Of a stretch of 64,000 nt of DNA, positions 50,801 through 58,174 are shown one piece after another; position 1 is the stretch's first letter, and every line of letters starts with the position of its first letter. A model generated the notes under the pieces. It was not told where the DNA came from, did no database searches, and saw only the letters and a list, made by a program, of their open reading frames with translations. Position numbers and translations under genes: made by a program. The DNA is from JAHFTW01 sp038046785 (GTDB lineage Archaea; Thermoplasmatota; E2; JACPAO01; JAHFTW01). The stretch is taken from assembly GCA_038046785.1 (NCBI GenBank), contig JBBSVM010000006.1, positions 62,001-126,000 on the forward strand. Reading direction: 5' to 3'.

Positions 50801-50866
50801 TCAGTCTGCCTCCTCTTCGTCGAGGAGGATTGTGTAGAGATGGAGGGCGTCGCCGAAGTCGTTCAT
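50801..50866 (-). CDS. Tiny coupled ORF, 21 aa
   Basis: A 21-residue frame, NDFGDALHLYTILLDEEEAD after the Met, is wedged between two operon genes. Its ATG overlaps the upstream stop by 2 nt and its own stop is followed by the next start. The phrase HLYTILLD matches HLYTILDP in the 65-aa protein at 49226. That similarity, plus the exact operon fit, is the only support for it being translated. Confidence 0.4.
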   Translation of the reverse strand: MNDFGDALHLYTILLDEEEAD

Positions 50867-51606
50867 CGGGGCACCACCGCTTCGACGTCGATGATGTCGC
50901 CTTCGCGCACGATAGCGGGGCCGCCGTTGGGGGCGCGTAGTGCGCGTAGGCGGAGCGTCTCGCGTTCGGGGGCGGCGTTGCGGTCGTGCAGGGCGAGGTA
51001 GGCGTCGTCGGCATCGCGACGCGCGTTCTCGTCCCTGTGGGTGTCCTCTGCGGGCGGGGGAGTTTGCTCGGTGCGGTGGCGGTTGCGGATGAGGGTCACG
51101 AGCAGCGCCGCGCAGAGGATGAGTTGGAGTGCCATGGTGGCGGTGGTGGGGTTGGCGCCAAGTTGGGTTCCTTGGGCGGCGAGGTCGGCGCGTTCGACGG
51201 CGGTGGCGAGGCTGGCTTCGCTTTGGTCGCCGGCTTTCACGATGCGGGACTCGATGCTGGCGAGTTTGCTGGCGAGGGCGGCAACGCTGGATGCCATGGT
51301 GGCGACGTCGGCGGTGAGGTTGGCTTGGTCGGAGCGCAAGGTTGCCAGGGCGGATTCGTCGCTGATGTCGCGCAACTCAACCCAGGCGAGACGAGCTGTG
51401 CCGTTCTGGACGATGCGCAGGCCGACCGGTTCGCTGTTCGTGGAGCGCAGGATGGCGATGTTGCCGCCGTCAAAGGCAAGGAGTGTTGCGTTGATGGGGC
51501 GGCTGTAGGCGGCGACGGCCTCGCCGGGTTGCAGTTCGGCCATGCCCTGGTAGGTGGCGGCTGAGGCGATGGGAACGAGAATGAGGGCGGCGAGGAGGAG
51601 ACGCAT
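50863..51606 (-). CDS. Exported coiled-coil membrane protein, 247 aa
   Basis: The 247-residue protein has a signal peptide (RLLLAALILVPIASA) and a beta-rich ectodomain (residues 18-85). A long heptad-like coiled-coil (SDQANLTADVATMASSVAALA onward, about residues 88-145) leads to a membrane helix (TTATMALQLILCAALLVTLI), and a cytoplasmic charged tail follows. The ectodomain-coiled-coil-anchor layout resembles membrane-proximal stalks of viral fusion or spike proteins. It is the second gene of the leftward operon. Confidence 0.72.
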   Translation of the reverse strand: MRLLLAALILVPIASAATYQGMAELQPGEAVAAYSRPINATLLAFDGGNIAILRSTNSEPVGLRIVQNGTARLAWVELRDISDESALATLRSDQANLTADVATMASSVAALASKLASIESRIVKAGDQSEASLATAVERADLAAQGTQLGANPTTATMALQLILCAALLVTLIRNRHRTEQTPPPAEDTHRDENARRDADDAYLALHDRNAAPERETLRLRALRAPNGGPAIVREGDIIDVEAVVPR

Positions 51607-51608
51607 GG

Positions 51609-51821
51609 CTACTCCTCCTTGACCACGAAGTAGCGGCGTTCGCGTCCGACGGTCTCGACGCTCACCACTTTGCGTTGGAGGAGGCGTCGGCAGTGCCGGT
51701 GGATGGTCTGATGGGAGGGTGCGCGGACCTCCGGGCCGTACTCGTTGCGAAGGGCGCGGATGGTGAGGCCGGGGGGTTTGCGGGGCAGCCGGTGGAGGAT
51801 GCTGCTTCGGAATCCTGTCAT
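51609..51821 (-). CDS. Small winged-helix regulator, first gene of element operon
   Basis: The 70-residue protein is a single winged helix-turn-helix. It shows LTIRALRNEYGPEVRAPSHQ and TIHRHCRRLLQRKVVSVETV as helices 1-3, then the wing GRERRYFVV. It lies directly after the operon promoter and is a likely autoregulator. The ATG at 51821 is preferred over one at 51854 because the TATA-like GCTTAAGC is centred 27 nt upstream of the former and lies within the longer version. The next gene begins 2 nt after its stop. Confidence 0.7.
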   Translation of the reverse strand: MTGFRSSILHRLPRKPPGLTIRALRNEYGPEVRAPSHQTIHRHCRRLLQRKVVSVETVGRERRYFVVKEE

Positions 51822-52129
51822 GGACCCAACGCATTGGCCGAGGGGCTTAAGCAAGTCCCAAACAGTGGAGTGAAACTACTCCGAAAGTAGCACAATGGTT
51901 GGCCTTGCGAGGAACGCACCGGCCCCTGCGCTTTCGTTGCGGACGGCAACGATGACTCCGCGTTCCGGCTCCGCTTCGCTGCGCAAACGGAACGCGGGTC
52001 AACGTTGCGCCTGGCGGCGTTCCCGTCCTGCACTTTCGCTATGGGGCCGGTGCTGGGCGCCTTCGGCGCGGCGGGGCTGCGCCCCCGAGTGGGGGCGAAG
52101 GGGCGCAAGCGTTCCTTCAAGGTGAACCC
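51822..52129. promoter_or_regulatory. Divergent control region of the element
   Basis: These 308 nt separate the leftward structural operon from the rightward regulatory genes. They contain the leftward TATA-like GCTTAAGC. A 5-bp inverted repeat CTACT-CCGAA-AGTAG lies at 51876-51890, a possible operator for the flanking winged-helix proteins. GC-rich palindromic stretches follow at about 51980-52090. A plus-strand open frame (51895-52125) is present but has shadow-like composition and I do not call it. Confidence 0.5.
51845..51852 (-). promoter_or_regulatory. TATA-like box of the 14-kb leftward element operon
   Basis: The palindromic GCTTAAGC lies 24-31 nt before the ATG at 51821. No other equally good box was noticed between here and rep, so it may drive the whole operon. 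Confidence 0.5.
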
Positions 52130-52261
52130 ATGAAAAACAAGCAAGCACGAGAAGCATACCTTGCGACCCTTGCCCACTGCAGCCACTGCGACCGCGCCGG
52201 CCTCGACGGCCAACTCGGCAACTGCGTCCACTGCGGACTCCTACCCCAGGTGACTGCATGA
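52130..52261 (+). CDS. Zinc-ribbon mini-protein, 43 aa
   Basis: The 43-residue protein has two Cys-x-x-Cys pairs, CSHC and CVHC, 14 residues apart (HCSHCDRAG, NCVHCGLLP), typical of a zinc ribbon. It is preceded by AAGGTGA at a good Shine-Dalgarno distance, and its stop overlaps the next ATG as ATGA. It is likely a DNA- or protein-binding accessory to the downstream winged-helix regulator. Confidence 0.65.
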   Translation: MKNKQAREAYLATLAHCSHCDRAGLDGQLGNCVHCGLLPQVTA

Positions 52262-52785
52262 TTGGCAACCTGCGGCCCGGAAGCGAGGCGCGACGCATCC
52301 GAATCATCGATGCACTCCAAGCACGCCCTGGTTCAACCTTCCGCGATCTGGCTCGAACCACTGGATTCGCCGTCGGCATCCTGGCGCACCACCTCAGCGT
52401 CTTGCGGAGACAGCGACGAGTCATTGACGAATCGTTTGGGCAACGACGTGTCATTCGGTTGGCCGCCGAGAGGCGGACGGCCCCCGAACTCGTGGTGGCG
52501 CGAGACTCCCGATTGCGCGCGATGGTGGAGCGAATCGGCGCCGGAACTTGGACTCAAAAGCAGCTCCTCGACCTGTCGTCCGACCCCCGATCAACGACGC
52601 AATGGACGCTCCACCGCCTCCACGCTTTGGGCATCATCACCCAGCAGCGCCAGGGCCGTTACCTGGTCATCCGCCGCGCGCAAGCCATCCCCCAACCCAC
52701 GTTCACCAACTTCATCGAGCCGCTGCACGACCTGGTGCTGCGGCATGAGTCTGCGACCCTACACGCCGAGGGAGTGGTCGCGTGA
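52258..52785 (+). CDS. Double winged-helix transcription regulator
   Basis: The 175-residue protein has two winged-helix domains. Residues 8-70 are RIRIIDALQARPGSTFRDLA, then GILAHHLSVLRRQRRVIDE with wing GQRRVIRL. Residues 85-145 are LRAMVERIGAGTWTQKQLLD, TTQWTLHRLHALGIITQQ, with wing GRYLVI. The ArsR/MarR-like arrangement suggests control of the divergent operons of the element. Translational overlaps of 4 nt occur at both ends, giving an operon of three genes. Confidence 0.75.
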   Translation: MIGNLRPGSEARRIRIIDALQARPGSTFRDLARTTGFAVGILAHHLSVLRRQRRVIDESFGQRRVIRLAAERRTAPELVVARDSRLRAMVERIGAGTWTQKQLLDLSSDPRSTTQWTLHRLHALGIITQQRQGRYLVIRRAQAIPQPTFTNFIEPLHDLVLRHESATLHAEGVVA

Positions 52786-53201
52786 GCACTCTCTACACCA
52801 TGTTCTCCAGCCTCGCGCCAGGTTTGCGGGCAATGGAAGCGGGAACCACGCTCCGTTCAACGAGTCCGCCCTACATGGACCTCGTCGGTGAAGTTCTGGA
52901 ACGTTCCGCCGATGGCCGGGTTCAACGCGTGAGCCTCGCGCACTACTACGAGCAGAACGGCGACCTGATGGCCGATCCAGAGATGGAGTTCCGGGTCGTC
53001 CACCCCTCGACTTCAGGTCCGGGGATGCTCGTGCCCCTCCATTACAAGCAGGACGGGCTGGGCATTTTCCGGCCCACGCACGGTCCCGGCGTGGTGTATC
53101 CGAAGCAGCTGAAGGAGCAGGTGAAGTTCACGCGGTTCTGGCTACGGAACTTGAAGAGCCAGGGCCACCGGCTCAACCGAGGAACCGTGCCCAATTCGTA
53201 G
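52782..53201 (+). CDS. Conserved mobile-element protein (DUF6908-like), 139 aa
   Basis: The 139-residue soluble protein has the striking block SLAHYYEQNGDLMADPEMEF, which I associate from memory with a small domain found in bacterial and archaeal integrative elements (DUF6908-type). It also has VPLHYKQDGLG and a basic C-terminus. Its biochemical role is unknown. The GTG start overlaps the regulator stop. The last 29 nt overlap the 3' end of the convergent winged-helix gene. It is the last gene that clearly belongs to the element. Confidence 0.6.
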   Translation: MSTLYTMFSSLAPGLRAMEAGTTLRSTSPPYMDLVGEVLERSADGRVQRVSLAHYYEQNGDLMADPEMEFRVVHPSTSGPGMLVPLHYKQDGLGIFRPTHGPGVVYPKQLKEQVKFTRFWLRNLKSQGHRLNRGTVPNS

Positions 53202-53454
53202 GACACTCCTCGATCGGGCACCTGCGCTTTGGCTCCGAGGGCCAGTAGGTGCGCAGTCTGCCAATGAGGTGCGTGTGGATGAGACCAGCTTTCTCGAGTT
53301 TCGTGCCGTGCCAGATGACGTTCGAGGGGGAGAAGGCGAGGCGGCGGCCAAGCGTTGCCGAGTTGCCGCCGGGCTGCGCGTGGATGGCCTCGAAGACCTT
53401 GCGGCGGGTGGCCTGTTCGAGCAGGCTGTCGTCGTGGGGCAGTCGGCGTCCCAT
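53173..53454 (-). CDS. Winged-helix regulator, 93 aa
   Basis: The 93-residue protein is a single winged helix: LLEQATRRKVFEAIHAQPGG, ATLGRRLAFSPSNVIWHGTK as recognition helix, and IHTHLIGRLRTYWP as wing. A Cys pair (RRCPIEEC) near the C-terminus could bind metal. It sits between the element and the multicopper oxidase gene, so it may regulate either. ATG 53454 is preferred to the in-frame TTG at 53466. The 3' end overlaps the convergent gene by 29 nt. Confidence 0.65.
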   Translation of the reverse strand: MGRRLPHDDSLLEQATRRKVFEAIHAQPGGNSATLGRRLAFSPSNVIWHGTKLEKAGLIHTHLIGRLRTYWPSEPKRRCPIEECPTNWARFLG

Positions 53455-53493
53455 GGGGGTTCTCAAAGCATCGCAGTTCCTGATGCCGCTTAC

Positions 53494-55230
53494 CTACAGC
53501 GGGTGCGCCTTGCTGGCTCGTCCGTCCGTTCCGAAGCCGAACTGGCCGCATACGCCGTAGGATTTGTCGAGGTTGTGCAGGGAGAGAATCTCGTCAAACG
53601 ATGAGAAGTGGTCCACTTTCATCGTCACCGTTAGGTCCGTGAGCGCGGCGGAGCCGGTGGTGCGGACGGTCCAGTTTCCTTCGGCCGCATCCTGGGCGAT
53701 GCCGGGTCCGGAGAGTAGGTAGGTGCCTTTGAGGTTGGGCTGCATGGGGTCGCCGGTTCGGCCGAGCATTAGGGTGGACTGGATGTTGCCGGCGGCGTCG
53801 ATGACTTCGGTCTTCAGTTCGCTGGCGCGAGCGCCCGTTCCCGACAGGAACGCTTCGACCTCGATGGTGTTCACCGAGCAGGGCATGCGGACGGGGAAGG
53901 TGAACTCGACTTGGGCGGGAGCAAGTGGCGCTGGGGCGCCGGTGACCGCCGGGGGGACGCCGAGGCTCGCCAGCTCGGTGTCGCTGTAGTCGCTCGGGAT
54001 GTAGACTGGTTCTTGGTAGCCGATGCCGCCTGCCAATTCGGCGGGGAACGCATCACCGTGGCCTTCGAAATCGGCTCCGACGGTGAACTTGGTGTGCATG
54101 CCGCCGGGGCTCTGCTGGTCGTTGGCTTCGTGGTTGTTGACGTGGGTGTGGAAGACCCATGCGCCTTGGTTGTGGCCGATGATGAGGACATCGTAGCGCT
54201 CGGAGGGGCTGATGGCGAGCGTGTCCACCCAGTAGGGATCGGCGAGGGGAAGGCCGTCTTTGTGCGTGACGAGCATGTCTTGGCCATGGGGGTGCAGGAC
54301 CTCCTCGGTCTGGCCCGCGTTCAGGATGCGCAAACGCAACCGTTCCCCATCTTGGAGCGTCCAATGGCTCTGTTTTTGCTGGATGGTGTACGGGAAGGCG
54401 TGGCCGTTGAGGAGGAAGACGTCCGGCGTCGTGTCGAGGACCGGGTTGGCGCAGCCTGACGTGCCGGACACCAAGCAGCCGGGCGGGTGGGCGTGCGGGT
54501 TGATGCCAGGGATGGTCTCGACGATGTTGCGGGCCGCCGTCGAGAGCACCATGACGCCCTCTTGATCCACTTCGGGTTCGCGGCTGGTGTCCTGCGGCTC
54601 CACGATGAACATGCCGTACAGCCCCTGCATGACGTGGAACTGGGTGTCGACGTGGCAGTGGTACCAGAGCGTGCCGGGCTTCTTGGCGATGAAATCGTAG
54701 GTGATGCTGGGTGCGCCGCTGCCGCCACCGACGGCTTGTTGCGTGACGCCGGGCACGCCGTCGTCCTCGTTGTCCACGAATTGGCCGTGCCAGTGAATCG
54801 TGTGGGGGTGGAAGTGGGCGTGGGCGAACTCGACGACGATGCGGTCGCCTTGCTTGGCGCGGATGGTGGGGCCCGGGACGCTGCATGCGCTGCGTTCCCC
54901 TTCGCTGAGTTGGGGTGCGTCGGTGGGCAGGGGGTCGAAGTATTCGATGGCGGCCTTCGAGTAGGCATCGTTCTGGTCGAAGGGTTCAGCGCAGAACGCC
55001 CACAGATTCGCGCGCAGACCGGGGCTCGTTGTGCCGTCCCGGTTGCTGACTGGGTAGAGTTCGGTGTTGAAGAGGTCCACGACTTTCATCTTGAGGCGGA
55101 TGGTGTTGCCAGTCTCCGGGACGTCGAAGTCGCCCGTGGGGGCGAACGGGTTTGCGCCCATGCATCCGGAGAGGGGGATGAGGAGGCTGACCAGGGCAAT
55201 GACGGGAATGCGGGACGTGGCAGCAGGCAT
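53494..55230 (-). CDS. Multicopper oxidase, exported lipoprotein
   Basis: The 578-residue protein has a lipoprotein signal (lipobox PLSGC) and cupredoxin domains. Copper ligands visible are HPHTIHWHG (141-149) and LWYHCHVDTQFHVMQGLYGM with H-C-H at 191-193, H199 and M206. Later come HPHGQDMLV and VFHTHVNNHEAND. The HCH-H-M set that normally makes the type 1 site is in the N-terminal half, unlike classical laccases, where it is at the C-terminus. A role in Cu(I) or other metal oxidation outside the cell fits the metal island. The promoter carries the shared operator at 55272. Confidence 0.87.
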   Translation of the reverse strand: MPAATSRIPVIALVSLLIPLSGCMGANPFAPTGDFDVPETGNTIRLKMKVVDLFNTELYPVSNRDGTTSPGLRANLWAFCAEPFDQNDAYSKAAIEYFDPLPTDAPQLSEGERSACSVPGPTIRAKQGDRIVVEFAHAHFHPHTIHWHGQFVDNEDDGVPGVTQQAVGGGSGAPSITYDFIAKKPGTLWYHCHVDTQFHVMQGLYGMFIVEPQDTSREPEVDQEGVMVLSTAARNIVETIPGINPHAHPPGCLVSGTSGCANPVLDTTPDVFLLNGHAFPYTIQQKQSHWTLQDGERLRLRILNAGQTEEVLHPHGQDMLVTHKDGLPLADPYWVDTLAISPSERYDVLIIGHNQGAWVFHTHVNNHEANDQQSPGGMHTKFTVGADFEGHGDAFPAELAGGIGYQEPVYIPSDYSDTELASLGVPPAVTGAPAPLAPAQVEFTFPVRMPCSVNTIEVEAFLSGTGARASELKTEVIDAAGNIQSTLMLGRTGDPMQPNLKGTYLLSGPGIAQDAAEGNWTVRTTGSAALTDLTVTMKVDHFSSFDEILSLHNLDKSYGVCGQFGFGTDGRASKAHPL

Positions 55231-55271
55231 CAGGATTCTCTGTGGCCTACCTGTCGCAGGTTTTACGTCCT

Positions 55272-55300
55272 GTGCTAAGCCCAGGGCCTCCGCTTCATAA
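55272..55300 (-). promoter_or_regulatory. Shared metal-island operator, copy 1 (oxidase promoter)
   Basis: On the minus strand this reads TTATGAA, 15 nt, TTAGCAC, ending 8 nt before the centre of the TATA-like CGTAAAA. Copies 2 and 3 lie at 59243 and 61445 with the same 15-nt spacer and the same distance to TATA. Confidence 0.65.
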
Positions 55301-55305
55301 CGGGC

Positions 55306-55716
55306 TCAGCGCAGGCCGCGAAGCGATGGGCGCTGGAACCAGGGCGTGGGGACGCGGTGGCGGTGGCGCTGCACGCGCTCCTGCAAATAGCGCCACAGTT
55401 CGCCGGCGACGATTGGTGGCTCGCTCCACTTGGGCACAAGCTCGTCGAGGAGCAACACCGTCAAGCGTCGGTTGGCCAGTCGTAACATTCTGCCGGTTGG
55501 CAGACGCTCAACGAGCACCAGAGCGTCCCGTTCCATGGCGCGGACATGGTACTCGGCGGCCGTCGTGGAAAGCCCCGTGGCCTTGACGGCTTCCTGAAAT
55601 GACCGGCGCGGCTGCTCCAAGAGCACCAAGGTGAGCAGGAGGCACCCGGGTTTGACGAGGAGCGCCCGCCAATTCGCTTCCCGCTTGTCCTCCAGCGGAC
55701 CGCGGGTCGGTGCCAA
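55306..55716 (-). CDS. Winged-helix transcription regulator, 136 aa
   Basis: The 136-residue protein has an N-terminal helical region, then a winged helix (SFQEAVKATGLSTTAAEYHV, RAMERDALVLVERL, wing TGRMLRLANRRL) and an acidic/aromatic tail. No ATG or GTG lies before the domain. TTG at 55716, just after the stop of the upstream gene, is the most plausible start. It is the last gene of the CDF-ZIP operon, so it is a candidate metal sensor for the island. Confidence 0.6.
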   Translation of the reverse strand: MAPTRGPLEDKREANWRALLVKPGCLLLTLVLLEQPRRSFQEAVKATGLSTTAAEYHVRAMERDALVLVERLPTGRMLRLANRRLTVLLLDELVPKWSEPPIVAGELWRYLQERVQRHRHRVPTPWFQRPSLRGLR

Positions 55717-55718
55717 GC

Positions 55719-56618
55719 CTACGACCCCGATCGAATGACGGCCCAGGATGCCCCGCCATCCGTGCTCTTGGCAATTGTGGTGCCGCCGGCCGCGTACACG
55801 ATGTTGGGGGTCTGAGGGTCCACGCCGATGCTGTACGCAGTCAATCCAACGGGCAACTTGCCGGAGGTTGCGTGCCAGGTCATCCCGCCATCCATCGACA
55901 TCTGCATGCCCGGATTGCTGCCCGCGAAGTAGGCGTACGCGATGGAGGGGTTGTTCGCGGCGAAGGTGAGGCTTGTCGTGGGCAGGCCGACCGCGGAGTA
56001 GTTGCTCCAGGTTTCGCCGCGGTCGACACTGCGTTGGATGCCCTTCGCGGTTGCGGCGAGGAGCGTCGTCGGCTCGCCTGGCACTGTAGCGAAGGCGAAC
56101 GTGGGGATGGTCAGGCCGGTGGCGGCTGCGAGGGAGAAGTCGGCGCCGTTGGTGCTGCGGTAGAGGCCGCCGCCCGAGTTGAGGCAATAGATGGTGTTGG
56201 GCGCGGAGATCGTCATGGCGTGGCAGTCCACTTTCCCGGGCAACGCAATGGTTGTCCAGGTCTTGGCGCCGTCCACGCTCTTGCGGATGCCTTGGTTTCC
56301 GCCGGTGGTGGGGTGGCCGCTCGAGTAGGCAACGCCGGCCTCGGTCGGGTGGAGGCTGAATCCCATGTAGTCGGAGAGGTCGTCGCCGGTGTAGCTCCAA
56401 CCCGCATCGCCGCTGCCCGTGATGATGCCGCGGTGGGTGGCGACCCAAAGTGTGTCGGAGTCGGCGGGGTCCACGGCGACGGAGTGGATGTGGACGAACG
56501 TGCTGGCGGGGGATGTTGCCGCTCCGTTGGCGCCGGTCGGGGCACTGCTACAGCCGGCAAGGGCAAGAGCCGCCAAGAGGCAAGAGACCAGGATTGGGGT
56601 GGCTTTGGTCATGGTCAT
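55719..56618 (-). CDS. BNR/Asp-box beta-propeller lipoprotein (F510_1955-like)
   Basis: The 299-residue protein has a lipoprotein signal (LALAGC) and at least four Asp-box motifs SxDxGxTW (SVDGAKTW, SVDRGETW, SMDGGMTW, STDGGASW). It begins FVHIHSVAVDPADSDTLWVATH, the pattern of F510_1955-type glycosylhydrolase-like proteins. It is probably an exported sialidase-fold protein without assigned activity. It lies between the His-rich peptide gene and the winged-helix gene in the metal operon. ATG at 56612 is an alternative start 2 codons later. Confidence 0.78.
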   Translation of the reverse strand: MTMTKATPILVSCLLAALALAGCSSAPTGANGAATSPASTFVHIHSVAVDPADSDTLWVATHRGIITGSGDAGWSYTGDDLSDYMGFSLHPTEAGVAYSSGHPTTGGNQGIRKSVDGAKTWTTIALPGKVDCHAMTISAPNTIYCLNSGGGLYRSTNGADFSLAAATGLTIPTFAFATVPGEPTTLLAATAKGIQRSVDRGETWSNYSAVGLPTTSLTFAANNPSIAYAYFAGSNPGMQMSMDGGMTWHATSGKLPVGLTAYSIGVDPQTPNIVYAAGGTTIAKSTDGGASWAVIRSGS

Positions 56619-56630
56619 GCCGGGACTGAA

Positions 56631-56777
56631 CTAATGCTTGTGGCCCTTGTGCGAGGCGTGGCTGTGACTGGAGTGGTCATGGCCGTCGTCGTGCCCGTGT
56701 CCGGCGTGCGCGTCTTTGGCCTGGGGTTTGGGGTTCTGTTTCTTGTCTTTTCCAAACAATTTGTCGAGGATGTTCAT
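56631..56777 (-). CDS. His-rich metal-binding peptide, 48 aa
   Basis: The 48-residue peptide has a basic N-terminal half (NILDKLFGKDKKQNPKP) and a tail with ten His in the last 27 residues (GHGHDDGHDH, SHSHASHKGHKH). It should bind Zn, Ni or Cu in the cytoplasm, perhaps handing metal to the CDF exporter, whose N-terminus has the same His/Asp/Gly composition. It starts 8 nt after the ZIP gene stop. Confidence 0.65.
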   Translation of the reverse strand: MNILDKLFGKDKKQNPKPQAKDAHAGHGHDDGHDHSSHSHASHKGHKH

Positions 56778-56785
56778 GGGTTCAC

Positions 56786-58174
56786 CTACACGTGGATGCC
56801 GAAGAGGGAGGGGATGAAGACGATGAGGAACGCGACGACGTAGCCGACGCCGAAGCCGATGCCGACTGGTGCTCTCTGTTCCCGCGCCCGCAGTTCGGGC
56901 AGCAGTTCGGCCAACGCGATGAAGATGAACGTGGCGGCGGCGAGGGCGATGAGGTGTCCGACGAGTGCTCCTTCTTCGATGATGGTGAGGCCGAGCAGGC
57001 TGCCCACGGGAGTCAATGCGGCCATGACGGCGATGCCAAGCAGGACGCGGCTCCGCTTCCAACCGGCAGCAAGGAACAGGCTGGCGGCGGCAATGCCGTC
57101 GGGGAACTGGTGGATGAGGACGGCGCCTGCTGCTGCCAAGCCGACGGCGTTGTCGAGTTCGAAGGCGGCGGGGAGAATCAGGCCGTCCACGAAGCGGTGG
57201 AAACCCAGGGCGAAGAACGCCAGGATGGCGAGGCCGCCGGCGTGGCTGGCGACCCGTTCGCGGCCGTGCTGGTCGTGTTCGCTGGCGCCGTGGCCGTGAC
57301 TGCCGTGGCCGGAGCCGCTGTGGTTGTGTTCGCCGGCGAAGAAGTGGCGCACGAGGAAGAGCACGAGGAGCGCGAGGACGATGGTGTAGGGTGCTTCCGG
57401 GCTCAGTTCGAGGGCTTCGGGGACGAGGTCCAGCATGGCGATGGCCAAGAGGAGGCCGGCGGTGGCGCCGAGGAGGAAGTGGATGCGGCGCTGCGAGATG
57501 GTGCGGCCGGCGAGGACGACGGCGCCTGCGGCCAAGGTGATGGCACCGGCGAGGAGGGCGATGCCGAGGATGGCGGGAATGCCGGGGCCTTCGCCTGACG
57601 CAGGCTCCTCGGGCTCCGGCACGACGCCCTGTGGGTCGCTTTGCGTGATGGTGAAGGAGTGCAGTTTCGAGTCGAGGTTGCCGCACTGCACGGAGACCGA
57701 TTGGCCGGCCATCGCGAGGCCCGTGCCGGTCTTGCTGAGTTTGAGCGCAAGCTGGACGTCGCCGGTGGCGTTCTGGAGGTCGCCAACGTCGAAGACCAAT
57801 GCGGCCGGCGAGCTCACGGCTGCACCGGAACCATATGCGACGGCGTCGCTCAGGACAACCGCCGCGCCGAGCCGGAGTTCGCCGGCGAGCGTGAAGCCGG
57901 TGCCGGCGTTGGCGCCTTGGGCGAAGGCGACCGAGACCGCAACGGCTTGCGCTGGGAGGCCAACGGTTTGGTTCGTGAATGTTCCCGCGAACGTCTCGGT
58001 GACGCTTGCTGAGGTGGTGGCGCCGATGGTGAGGCAGGCGGAGGCCGCGCCTACCGCAAGGGACAGCGAGCCATCACTCTGGAGATAGAGCGGAGCGGTC
58101 GCCGATGATGTTTGGGCGGCAGCTCCTGTGGTGGCAAGAAGGAGCGCGGCGAGGAGCAAGGTGACGCGGTTCAT
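56786..58174 (-). CDS. ZIP-family metal transporter with exported N-terminal domain
   Basis: The 462-residue protein is unusual for ZIP. It has a signal peptide (LLLAALLLATTGAAAQ) and an extracellular beta-rich domain of about 180 residues. The eight-helix ZIP core follows, with a His-rich loop (EHNHSGSGHGSHGHGASEHD) and the metal-site helices FHRFVDGLILPAAF and IHQFPDGIAAASLF. ZIPs move Zn, Fe or other divalent metals into the cytoplasm, usually in balance with CDF exporters. Its ATG overlaps the CDF stop by 4 nt. Confidence 0.82.
   Translation of the reverse strand: MNRVTLLLAALLLATTGAAAQTSSATAPLYLQSDGSLSLAVGAASACLTIGATTSASVTETFAGTFTNQTVGLPAQAVAVSVAFAQGANAGTGFTLAGELRLGAAVVLSDAVAYGSGAAVSSPAALVFDVGDLQNATGDVQLALKLSKTGTGLAMAGQSVSVQCGNLDSKLHSFTITQSDPQGVVPEPEEPASGEGPGIPAILGIALLAGAITLAAGAVVLAGRTISQRRIHFLLGATAGLLLAIAMLDLVPEALELSPEAPYTIVLALLVLFLVRHFFAGEHNHSGSGHGSHGHGASEHDQHGRERVASHAGGLAILAFFALGFHRFVDGLILPAAFELDNAVGLAAAGAVLIHQFPDGIAAASLFLAAGWKRSRVLLGIAVMAALTPVGSLLGLTIIEEGALVGHLIALAAATFIFIALAELLPELRAREQRAPVGIGFGVGYVVAFLIVFIPSLFGIHV

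Larger units (their letters stand above)
36068..53201. mobile_element. Putative integrated provirus / Rep-bearing element
   Basis: An island of about 17 kb is bounded on the left by tRNA-Arg and a tyrosine integrase gene. On the right it is bounded approximately by the end of the regulatory module before the host metal-resistance genes. It contains a HUH Rep, a P-loop ATPase, two giant exported membrane-anchored proteins, many tiny membrane proteins, a basic protein and several winged-helix regulators. The leftward genes overlap or abut almost without gaps. There are no ribosomal, metabolic or conjugation-pilus genes. The exact ends are not determined, because no long direct repeat pairing the two sides could be found by eye. 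Confidence 0.75.

Noticed and set aside
51895..52125. Plus-strand open frame of 76 codons in the divergent control region
   Set aside because: It is Arg/Ser/Trp-rich with no domain, lies over palindromic GC-rich DNA, and has no good start signal.
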